This document shows, piece after piece, positions 1 to 8,300 of a stretch of DNA of 34,016 nt. Positions within the stretch are counted from its first letter, which is position 1. Every line of letters begins with the position of its first letter. The position numbers were made by a program, and so were the translations under genes. The notes under the pieces are model-generated. The model ran no database searches, had not been told where the DNA came from, and worked only from the letters and a program-made list of their open reading frames with translations. Location of the stretch: positions 1 through 34,016 of the forward strand of contig NZ_CALTZE010000025.1 in NCBI RefSeq assembly GCF_943913695.1, in the 5' to 3' direction. The stretch comes from an uncultured Marmoricola sp. (GTDB taxonomy: Bacteria > Actinomycetota > Actinomycetes > Propionibacteriales > Nocardioidaceae).

Positions 1-1261
1 TGGCGTGCCAGTCGGGGGCTTGTTTGGCGTAGTTGCAGGCCTCGCAGAGCCCTTGCCCGTTGTCCGCGGTGGTCTGCCCGCCTTCGGTGGCGGGGGTGAT
101 GTGGTCGGCGTGGCGGATGGGGGCGTCGCACCAGGGGGTGCGGCAGGTCTGGTCGCGGATGATGAGGAACTCGCGGAGCTGGCCGGTGAAGGTGCGGCGC
201 CGGGAGTCCATCGCCACCAGTTCGCGTGCGTGGGGGTGGGTGTAGAGGCGGCGGAGCCAGGCGCGGGGTGCGTCGCGGATGATCTGGCGGGCCAACGCGG
301 CGTGGAGGGGGCCGTGGTCGGTGAGGTGTGCGGGGGTGGGGTCGTCGGTGAGCAGGGTGGAGTCGGTGATCACGACCTGGACCTCCACATTGACGTCCTC
401 AGCGTGGATTTGTCCGGTGAGGCGTTCGACGAGGGTGTCGGCCATGACCTGGCCCCGGCTACGGGCGTCACCCTCAGCGCGGGCGGCATCGGCTGCTCGC
501 TTGAGGGCGGCGTAGCAGGCGACGCCTTGCTCGACGGGGAGGAACCCGGTCAGGTAGGTCATGGTGTCCGGTGCCGGGCGGAGGCTGATGTGGCGGTCGG
601 TGCGGGCGCCGCGGGTGCGGCGGGTCGCGGAGCCGGGGTCGAGGCGGTAGCCGATCGCGCGGGCTTTGGCCGCGGCTTCGCGGGGTCCCATCGAGACCAG
701 GCCGGTGGTGGGGTCGCCGGCGAGCTCGGCGTCGACCCGGCCACGGTCCTCCACGGAGAGTACGGCGGTCTCGCGGACCAGGACGGTGGCGCACCACTCG
801 TTGATCTCGCCTCGGGTGAGCAGTGCGAGGGTGTGGGGCATCTCGTGGACCAGGGCGCGGGCGAAGCCGAGCTCGCGGCTGCCCCGGTGGGGGCTGCAGC
901 GGCGTGCCAGGCCGATCTCGGCGGCCAGGCCGCGGCAGCGTCGGGCGGTGGGGACACCGGCGGCGGCCTCACGCGCGGCGCGGGCCTGGGACAGGCTGGC
1001 GGCCACGCGGGCTTGGGCTGCGGCGGCGCCGGCCTTGAGGCGTTCGAGGGCGGCGATGAGGTCGATGTGCTCGGCCTCGCTGCGGGCTGATCCATCCTGG
1101 GCGGTGGCCTCGTGGCTGGTGCTGTCGTGGGCGGTGCTGTCGTGGGTGGCGCTGTCGTGGGTGGTGCTGTCGAGGGCGGCGAGGTAGTCGAGGTGGTCGA
1201 GCACGCGTTGCACGTCGGCCGCGGTGGGGGCGGCTTGTGGTGCATCGTCGGCATCGAACAT
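1..1261 (-). CDS. DUF222 / HNH endonuclease-like protein (13E12 repeat family), C-terminus cut by window edge
   Basis: The minus-strand frame is open from an ATG at 1261 to the window edge (420 codons), so the stop lies outside. The first about 60 residues are low-complexity and acidic, with four copies of a five-residue Asp-Ser-containing repeat. An Ala/Arg-rich helical DUF222 region follows. The visible C-terminus is an HNH module: CRTPWC, then HADHITPATEGG at about residues 384-395, then an Asn and CEAC, which gives the paired zinc cysteines and the His-Asn-His core. The family is multicopy in mycobacteria and nocardioids, and several mycobacterial members are DNA-damage inducible. Its biological role is unsettled; nuclease activity is inferred from the fold. 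The start is supported by a TACAAT box seven bases upstream, which predicts a leaderless mRNA, and by an overlapping SOS box. Confidence 0.88.
   Translation of the reverse strand, partial: MFDADDAPQAAPTAADVQRVLDHLDYLAALDSTTHDSATHDSTAHDSTSHEATAQDGSARSEAEHIDLIAALERLKAGAAAAQARVAASLSQARAAREAAAGVPTARRCRGLAAEIGLARRCSPHRGSRELGFARALVHEMPHTLALLTRGEINEWCATVLVRETAVLSVEDRGRVDAELAGDPTTGLVSMGPREAAAKARAIGYRLDPGSATRRTRGARTDRHISLRPAPDTMTYLTGFLPVEQGVACYAALKRAADAARAEGDARSRGQVMADTLVERLTGQIHAEDVNVEVQVVITDSTLLTDDPTPAHLTDHGPLHAALARQIIRDAPRAWLRRLYTHPHARELVAMDSRRRTFTGQLREFLIIRDQTCRTPWCDAPIRHADHITPATEGGQTTADNGQGLCEACNYAKQAPDWHA
1119..1178. repeat. Four tandem 15-bp repeats inside the HNH gene
   Basis: Four adjacent 15-bp units (gtgctgtcgtgggcg and near-identical copies) start at 1119, 1134, 1149 and 1164. 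On the minus strand each encodes five residues of the type T/A-H-D-S-T. The unit is a multiple of three, so copy-number change would keep the reading frame. Confidence 0.9.
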
Positions 1262-1268
1262 GTGTGCG

Positions 1269-1274
1269 ATTGTA
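1269..1274 (-). promoter_or_regulatory. -10 box of the HNH gene (leaderless)
   Basis: TACAAT on the minus strand is followed by seven bases and then the ATG at 1261, so transcription should begin at or next to the start codon. No Shine-Dalgarno sequence is present, which agrees with a leaderless message. Confidence 0.65.
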
Positions 1275-1277
1275 GTA

Positions 1278-1289
1278 GAACGTGTGTTC
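1278..1289. promoter_or_regulatory. SOS box (LexA operator)
   Basis: GAAC-gtgt-GTTC is a perfect match to the GAAC-N4-GTTC core of actinobacterial and Bacillus LexA boxes. It ends three bases upstream of the TACAAT box, within the promoter spacer, where LexA would block RNA polymerase. This predicts induction of the HNH gene by DNA damage. Confidence 0.75.
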
Positions 1290-1390
1290 GGGGTCGAGTC
1301 GTCGTCTCGGTGGGTGGTCCGTATCGGGCGAGGTCGTCTGTCGGCTTGCGGGGGCGGTGATCGGTGCCGGGTTGTTGGTCGGCTTGCGGG

Positions 1391-1427
1391 GTCTCGAGAC
1401 GGTCGCTGCGCGACCTCCTCGACCAAC
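1391..1427 (+). repeat. REP-like hairpin element, copy A
   Basis: This is a 37-bp element. It has a 10-bp self-palindrome GTCTCGAGAC, a hairpin GGTCGC-TGC-GCGACC, and a tail TCCTCGACCAAC. It lies in a region without genes and faces copy B in inverted orientation. Similar hairpin repeats are common between genes in nocardioids and related actinobacteria. Confidence 0.8.
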
Positions 1428-1503
1428 GGACCGTTGGCTGCGCGACCTCCTCGACCAACGGACCGTTGGCTGGGCGACCTCCTCGACCAACGACCGTCGG
1501 GTG
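1409..1503. repeat. 32-bp tandem repeat (about three units)
   Basis: Units at 1409-1440 and 1441-1472 are identical; 1473-1503 is a diverged 31-bp unit, and a partial fourth begins at 1504. Each of the first two contains the tail of the REP-like element plus the palindrome CCAACGG-a-CCGTTGG. The array therefore looks like local amplification of the end of copy A. There are no unique spacers, so it is not a CRISPR array. Confidence 0.85.
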
Positions 1504-1545
1504 GGCGACCTCCGTGGCCGGCGGTGGCGGCGCATGGCCGGGGTT

Positions 1546-1582
1546 GTTGGTCGAGGAAGGCGCGCAGCGCCTGTCTCGAGAC
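1546..1582 (-). repeat. REP-like hairpin element, copy B (inverted)
   Basis: Read on the minus strand this is the same 37-bp element as copy A: GTCTCGAGAC, stem AGGCGC-TGC-GCGCCT, tail TCCTCGACCAAC. The stem differs from copy A at paired positions while the TGC loop is kept. With copy A it brackets the 32-bp tandem array. Confidence 0.8.
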
Positions 1583-1673
1583 CCGCTGACCCGGGAGTGA
1601 CACCTCAGCGTCGTGGGACGAGGTCCGCGGCGACGCTGGTGCCGCACTCGGCGGCTGCGCGCCCTTCGTGACG

Positions 1674-1782
1674 CCCGCTCGTCCCTCGCGGGCTCCTCAG
1701 GGAGCGGGTGCCCGCTCGTCCCTGGCGGGCTCCTCAGGGAGCGGACGACGGGCCGCTCGTGCCTCGCGGCCCCTCAGGGGGA
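1674..1782. repeat. 37-bp-period palindromic repeats downstream of acpS
   Basis: Near-identical units start at 1674 and 1711 (CCCGCTCGTCCCT, then a GC-rich loop, then CTCAGGGAGCGG); a diverged third unit covers about 1753-1782. The ends of each unit can pair, so each can form a hairpin. They lie just after the acpS stop on the minus strand and may end fas-acpS transcription. No U-tract follows. Apart from the repeats described here, 1290-1818 shows no credible gene. Confidence 0.7.
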
Positions 1783-1818
1783 CACGAGCTCGTCGTCGAG
1801 GACGCCCGCCCGTCCGGG

Positions 1819-2328
1819 TCAGCGGCGCTGGAGGACGACGTAGGCCGTGGCGGTGTCGGCGGCGGGGTCGTGGGAGAGGGAGACGAGCACGGTGTAGGCG
1901 GCCATGCCGCGGGCGATCTCGCCGTGGAGGCGGATGGTGGGGCGGCCCCAGGCGTCGGTGCGGACCTCGATCTCGCGGAGGTCGACGCGGTCGCGGGGGA
2001 GCGGGTCGGGGCGGCCGGCGTAGGTGCTCGACCACGCCTTGATGACCGCTTCCTTGGCCGCCCAGCGAGCGGCGAGGCGCTGCGGGTCGCCGGCGGCCGT
2101 ACGCCGCTCGCCGGGCGTGAAGACCCCGGCGAAGCGAGTGCCGGGCTGATCGAGCTGCTCGGCGAAGGCGGAGACGCCGACCACGTCGACGCCGACGCCG
2201 ACCGCGTCGGTGAGGTCGAGGGCGGGGGCGTCTCGAGACGGTTGCTGCGCAACCTCCTCGACGACCCGGGGCCGGGGAGGCGACGGGTCGGTCGCCTCCC
2301 CGGGGGACTCAGCGTCCGGCGCGGGCAT
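1819..2328 (-). CDS. acpS: Holo-[acyl-carrier-protein] synthase, with N-terminal extension
   Basis: AcpS moves 4'-phosphopantetheine from CoA to the ACP serine; here its substrate is presumably the ACP domain of the adjacent type I FAS, which has no transferase domain of its own. Family marks are GVGVDVVGVS with the Mg-binding Asp, FTPGERR, and AARWAAKEAVIKAW with the catalytic Glu. The protein is 169 residues, against about 120-130 in the family. The only in-frame start that keeps the conserved Asp is the ATG at 2328, which overlaps the end of fas by 20 bp. That start adds about 40 residues ahead of the conserved core, partly encoded by a REP-like repeat. No ATG, GTG, TTG or CTG lies in frame between this ATG and the core. 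Function is secure; the start is less so. Confidence 0.9.
   Translation of the reverse strand: MPAPDAESPGEATDPSPPRPRVVEEVAQQPSRDAPALDLTDAVGVGVDVVGVSAFAEQLDQPGTRFAGVFTPGERRTAAGDPQRLAARWAAKEAVIKAWSSTYAGRPDPLPRDRVDLREIEVRTDAWGRPTIRLHGEIARGMAAYTVLVSLSHDPAADTATAYVVLQRR
2230..2266 (+). repeat. REP-like hairpin element, copy C, inside acpS
   Basis: This third copy of the 37-bp element has GTCTCGAGAC, stem GGTTGC-TGC-GCAACC, and a diverged tail TCCTCGACGACC. Relative to copy A the stem has a paired C-G to T-A change. On the minus strand it is read in frame as VVEEVAQQPSRD within the AcpS N-terminal extension. Confidence 0.8.
2272..2303 (-). terminator. Strong hairpin just after the fas stop codon
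   Basis: Perfect 13-bp arms (CCGGGGAGGCGAC and its complement) flank a 6-base loop, starting five bases after the fas stop on the minus strand. No U-tract follows. It may be a partial terminator or attenuator between fas and acpS, but it also lies within the acpS frame, so its role is uncertain. Confidence 0.5.
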
Positions 2329-5300
2329 ACACCCCGTCCTCGCCGAGGCGGGCCTTGGCGTCGACGAGCATCGCGCTCTCGTCGGCCTTGGTCGCCGCCA
2401 GGTCGGAGGAGGCGAAGCGGCGCTGCTCCGCCTTGACGAAGAGCGGGTCTCCGCCGTGCATGGCGTCGAGGCGGCGGGCCTCGCCAGCGACCAGGCGGGC
2501 GCTGGCCCGCTCCAGCCAGGTCTCCCGCTCGGACTCCGACAGGGTCGCGGCGAAGGCGCCCGGGTGGGCGACCACGACCATGGCCGAGACGTGACCGAAG
2601 CCGAGGCTGGTGAGTACGCCGGCCTTGAGCGGCCCGGTCTGCAGCGCCTGGCGCAGCCAGACGAGGTGCTCGTTGACCGAGAGCTGCTCGTCGACGCAGT
2701 CGAGCCCGCGGTTGGGCGGGACCACGCCACCGGCCAGCACCTGGCACAGGCCGTTGAGCTGGAAGGCCGCGGCACCGCCCTTGGAGTGACCGGTGAGCGA
2801 CTTCTGCGAGACCACGTAGAGGGGCGAGCCCTCGGTGCGGCCGAGCGCGTCGGCGAGCTTCTCGTGCAGCTGCGACTCGTTGGGGTCGTTGGCCGCCGTG
2901 GAGGTGTCGTGCTTGCTCACCACCGCGAGGTCGTCGGCACCGAGACCCAGCTTGTCGAGCGACGTGGCCAGCGGCGAGCGGGCACCGCCCACGCCCGCCC
3001 CGAGCGCGCCGATGCCGGGCGCCGGGATGGAGGTGTGGATGCCGTCGGCGAACGACGCGGCGTAGGCCACGACGCCCAGCACGGGCAGGCCGAGCTCGGC
3101 CGCCACGTCACCGCGGGCGAGCACCACGGCGCCGCCGCCCTGGGCCTCCACGAAGCCGCCACGTCGGCGGTCGTTGGGCCGGCAGACGTGCCGCTCCTCG
3201 ATGCCCTTGCCGAGCATCTCGGCGGTGTCGGCGGTGGCGCTCATGTTGCCGAAGCCGAGGATGCCCTCGATGCCGAGGTCGTCGAAGCCACCGGCCACGA
3301 CCACGCTGGCCTTGCCCAGCTTGATCTTGTCGACGCCCTCCTCCACGGAGACCGCGGCGGTCGCGCAGGCGGCCACCGGGTGCACCATCGCGCCGTAGCC
3401 ACCGAGGTAGCTCTGCACCGTGTGCGCGGCCACCACGTTGGGCAGCGCCTCCTGGAGCACGTCGTTGGGCGGCTCCTCGCCGAGCAGCGCGTCGACGTAC
3501 ATCCGGCGGGTCGACTGCATGCCGCCGATGCCGGTGCCCTGGGTGTTGGCGAACTGCGTGGGGTGCACCCAGCGCAGCAGCTCGGCCGGGGTGACGCCGC
3601 TGGAGACGAAGGCGTCGACGGTGGCCACAAGGTTCCAGGCCGCCAGCCGGTCGAACGACTCGACCATGGAGCCGAGGCCCCAGACCGCGGGGTCGAAGCC
3701 GTCGGGCACCTGGCCGCCGACGAAGCGGGTGAGCTTGAAGCGCCGCGGCACCCGCATCTCACCGCCGGCCAGGCGGGTGACCACCCAGTCGCCGTCCTCG
3801 CCGGGGGCGATCCGCGTGTGCTGCGGGTCGGCCTCGGCGAAGGCGCGGGCCTCCTCCTCGGTGCGGACCACGAAGGAGGTGTCCTCGTCGAGGTAGACCG
3901 AGACCATCAGCGGCGCGGTGTTGTCGATCATCTGGTTGTCGTCGCGGAAGCGACGGATGCCGACGGACGCCTCGAGCTCCTCGGCGTACTTCTCCACGAC
4001 CTCGGCCTCGGTGAGCGGGTCGCCGGACGCGGCGTCGTGCCAGCCGGCGGTCGGCTCGTGCTCCCACACGATCTTGCCGGTCACCCAGGCCAGCTCGAGC
4101 ACGCCCGCAGCGGAGAGGTGGTCCTCGACCTCCATCTCGAAGCGGGTGCGGGCCGAGCCCACCGGGCCGACCTCACCCGCGCCCACGATGACCACGAGGT
4201 CCTCGGGCTTGGCGTCGAGGTCCTGCCACGGCATGGTCGCCTGGGTGGTGCCCCAGCCGGCCGGGTGCGTGAGCGCGGTGACGGTGGTGCGGGCCGCCTC
4301 GTCGTCCGAGGAGTCGGAGTCGGACGCGGACGCCGCCTCGCGGGCCTCGCGCGCCAGGGCGGCGAGGTCGAGGTCGGCCTCGCCGAGACCACCGGTCAGG
4401 TCGGCCACGAGCGGAGCCTGCGCGGCCTTGGCCCGGGCGTCGGCGGTGCACAGCTCGAGCAGCTCGGCGGTCATCTCCTCCGGGCTCCAGGTGCGTACGC
4501 CGGCCTCCTCGACCGCGCCCACGAGCGGGTCGTTGCCGCCCATCAGACCGGTGCCGCGGACCCAGCCGATGTGGGCGTGGGCCAGCGAGACGCGAGCCGA
4601 CCAGGCCGACTCGGCGTGCCAGCGCTGGGTGAAGGCGTCGAAGGCGGCCTTCGCCTCGCCGTAGGCCCCGTCGCCGCCGAAGCGGCCACGGTTGGGCGAG
4701 CCCGGCAGCACCACGTGCACGCGCTGGCCGAGCTTGTGCTCGGCGCCCTGCGCGGCCAGGCCGGTGACGAGGCGCTCGACGCCCCACACCAGCACGCGGA
4801 ACTCGACCTCGGCGCGCGGTCCGGCGTCGGCCGCGGTGCCCTGCACGGGCGGTGCGGCAAACGGGAAGACCAGCGTCGGGGAGAGCCCCGGGCGCAGCTC
4901 GGTGCGCTGCCCGCCGGCCTCCTCGACCACGGGGGAGGAGATCCACTCCACCAGCGCGTCGACGTCGGCGTAGGACGCCAGGTTGGCCGGCAGCACCCAC
5001 AGCGCCGCGCCGTGCGAGGCGTGGTCGCGGTAGAGCTCGCGGAAGTAGTCGAGCCGCGCCTTGGAGAGCCTCGAGGTGGTCGCCACCACGGTGGCGCCGC
5101 CGCGCAGCAGGTCGGCCACGACGGAGCCGGCGATCGAGCCGGGGGCCGCGCCGGTGACGACGGCGACCTCGCCGGCGTACGGCGGCTCGGTCGCGGCCGC
5201 GGAGACCACGCTGTCGTAGAAGGACACCAGGTCGTTGCGCTCCTCGGAGCGTGCCCGCTCCAGCCACCAGCGGGCCTGGGAGAGCGCGTTGTCGTCGAGC

Positions 5301-8300
5301 GCGGCGTAGCTGTGCGTCAGCACGTCCTCGTCGCCGGCCCAGGCACGGGCGAGGTCCTCGCGCACCGAGGCCCAGCGGTCGTCGAGCAGCACGGCGCGCT
5401 TGGCGTCGAAGCTCGGGGCGACCTTCTTGGCCCAGTCGGAGCCGAGTTCTGCCTCGACGAGCTGCACGAGCTCGGCGTCGAGGTCGTCCTCGGACTCGCC
5501 GACGCCCTGGTCGGCCAGGCCGAGCCGGCCCAGCAGGTGGCGGGCGGTGGAGGCGAGCACCCCGTCGGGGCCGGTGATCGACTCGGTGAGCTCGCCCAGG
5601 GCGGCCGCGTCGACGGTGCCACCGCCGGCGCCCTCGCCGCCCGAGGGCATCGAGACGCTCACGCCGCGGGCGGCGCCGACGGCCTGCACGGCCTGGTCGA
5701 CCGCACCGGCGACGTCGTCGGGCTGGGCGTCGAAGCCCAGCGCCCCGCCGCGGGTGGAGGAGCCGTCACGCAGGCCGCAGGCCAGCACGGCCTGCACGTG
5801 GCTGACCCAGCCGGGGCCGAGCTGCCAGGTGTCGGTCACCCGGTCGGTGATCGCGGCGGCCTTGGAGCCCTTGGACCCGGCGAACTTGCGCAGCGTGTCG
5901 CCGACGGCCTCGGTGAGCACCGGGCCGAAGGCGGAGTAGCCGCGGGCGAGCTTGTCGACCTTGCCGCCCAGCGACTTCCAGTCGGCCTCGGCGGCACCGT
6001 CGATGGCGCCCAGGCCGAGCTCGGCACCGAGGTCGACCAGCAGCTGGTTGCGGCGCGAGGAGACGCCGTCGCACAGCGCCTCGATGGTGTCGGCCGCGCC
6101 GATCTGGTCGGGGCGCACCTTGGTGCGCAGCGCGGCCAGCGTCGTGGTCGCGTCGGCGGCGGTGTAGCTCAGGTCCGCCGGGCGCTCAGCACCGGGAGCG
6201 GCCGTGGGAGCAGCAGCGGGAGCGGCTGCGGGAGCCGCCGCCTGCGGGGCGGCGTCGGCCTGCGGCGTCGCGTCGCTCGCCTCGGCCTCGCCCGTCTCCT
6301 CCTCGTCCTCGACGACCGGGGTGTCGGTGCCGAAGACGACGGCAGAGTCGCGCTCGAGGTTGAGGATGCGGGGGGCCTCGCCGGTGTAGGTCGGCAGCTT
6401 GACGGTGTTGGCCGCCAGGTTGGCGATCGTCGGGGCGCCGGCGACGCCGACCTCGACGAACTGCTCGATGCCCAGGCCGTCGGCCTCGGGACGGGCGAAG
6501 AGCAGGTCCTGGGTCTCGATCCAGCGCACCGGGCTGGCGAACTGCCACGCGAGCAGCTCGATCAGCAGCGCCCGGCCGAGCCGGCTCGGGTCGGCCGACC
6601 AGGTGGCCCAGTCGTCCAGCGCCGGCTTGAGCAGCGGGCTGTCGACGTAGGCCGCGACCTCCTCGACGAAGCTCTTGTCGAGGGTGAACAGCCGCGGCAC
6701 CAGGTTGGGGATGTAGCGGCCGACGAGCAGCGAGGGGTCGATCGTCTCGGGCAGCAGCGAGTCGAGCGTCGCGCGGAAGTCAGGCACCCCCGGGTGCAGC
6801 TCGGAGGAGTGGAACGGCACGTCGATGCCCGGCACCAGGATGAAGGCGGCCTTGCCGTTGAAGCGCTTGCGGCGCTCGGCGACCTCGTCCTCGAGGATCT
6901 CCAGGCCACGGACCGTGCCGGCGATGGCGTACTGCGAGCCGCGCAGGTTGTAGTTGACGATCTGGATGAACTCACCGGACTGCTCGGCGATGCCGGCGAC
7001 CCAGTCGGCCACCTCGTCGTCGTCGAGCCGGATCTGCGAGGGCCGGATCGCGGCGAGCCGGTAGTTGGACCGGCCCTGGGCGTCGCGGGGCACCAGGTGG
7101 TGCATCGCCATGCCGCGGCGGAAGACGATCTCCAGCAGCGCCTCGAGCGGCAGGATGCCGGTGACCGCCGCGAGGGCGTTGTACTCGCCCACGGAGTGGC
7201 CGCAGGTGATCGAGCCCTCGACGAAGACGCCGCTCTCGCGCATCTCGGCGACCTGGGCCACGGCCAGCGTGGCCATCGCGACCTGGGTGAACTGGGTCAG
7301 GAAGAGCACGCCGTCGGGGTGGCGGTGCAGCTCACCGTCGGCCCACAGCTCGGTCGGGTTGTCGCGCACGACGGCCAGGATCGAGAAGCCGAGTGCCTCG
7401 CGGGTGTGCGCGTCGGCGCGGTCCCAGACCTCGCGGGCGGCCGCGGAGCGCGAGCGGGCGTCGAGGCCCATGCCCTGGCTCTGGATGCCCTGACCGGGGA
7501 AGGCGTAAGCCGTGCGCGGCGCCGTCGCGACCGCCTCGGCGACCATGGCGAGCTCGCCGCCGGCGCGCACGCTGACCTCGAGCACGGTGTCGCCGGCGAG
7601 CACGCCGGTGCGCTCGACGGTCACCTCGACCTCGGCGCCCGGGAGCACCGGGGCCACCCAGCGGGTCAGCCAGGAGCGGATCGCGCGGGGCTGGTGGGAG
7701 GCGCCGGCGGCCGCCGCGGCGCGCTGGGCGACCGCGGAGGTCCACATGCCGTGCACGATCGGGCCCTCGAAGCCCGCGAGGCGGGCGGCGGGCACGTCGG
7801 TGTGCAGCGGGTTGTGGTCGCCGCTGACGGCGGCGAAGGCCGCCATGTGGCGGGGGGCGGTGACCGTGAAGCGGTCGAGCCGGGCGCGCGGACGCTCCTC
7901 GGCGTCGGCCATGACCGACTCGGGCGCGGCCAGCTCGGCCTCGCCGGTGCGGCCGCGCACCATGAAGCGCTCGGCCAGCGTGGCGACGGTCTCGCCGTCG
8001 GCGCTGACGACGACCTCGACGGAGATCACCTGACCGGCCACGGAGTCGACGGTGCCGGTGCGGGTGGCGACCAGCGTCAGCCCGGTGCCCGCGGGCAGCT
8101 CGGCCAGCGGGCGCTCCAGGGTGAGGCGGTGGTCGAGGTGGACCAGGTCGAGCAGCCCCTCGACGGGGCCGATGCAGGCGAAGACCGCCGGCCAGGCGAG
8201 GCCCACGAGCGCGTCGGGGACGGCGCCGGCCTGCGGGTCGGCCTGGCCCTCGCCCTTGCGACGGCGGGCCGGGTCGGTGACGCCGACGTGGTCGGCGACC

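Noticed and set aside
1409..1503. CRISPR-like array
   Set aside because: The 32-bp units are directly adjacent with no spacers, and no cas gene is present.
559..1647. Minus-strand Pro/Arg/Ser-rich frame over the HNH gene and repeats
   Set aside because: It is a shadow of the HNH gene in another frame and runs through the repeat block. The frame with the zinc cysteines and the HNH core is the real one.
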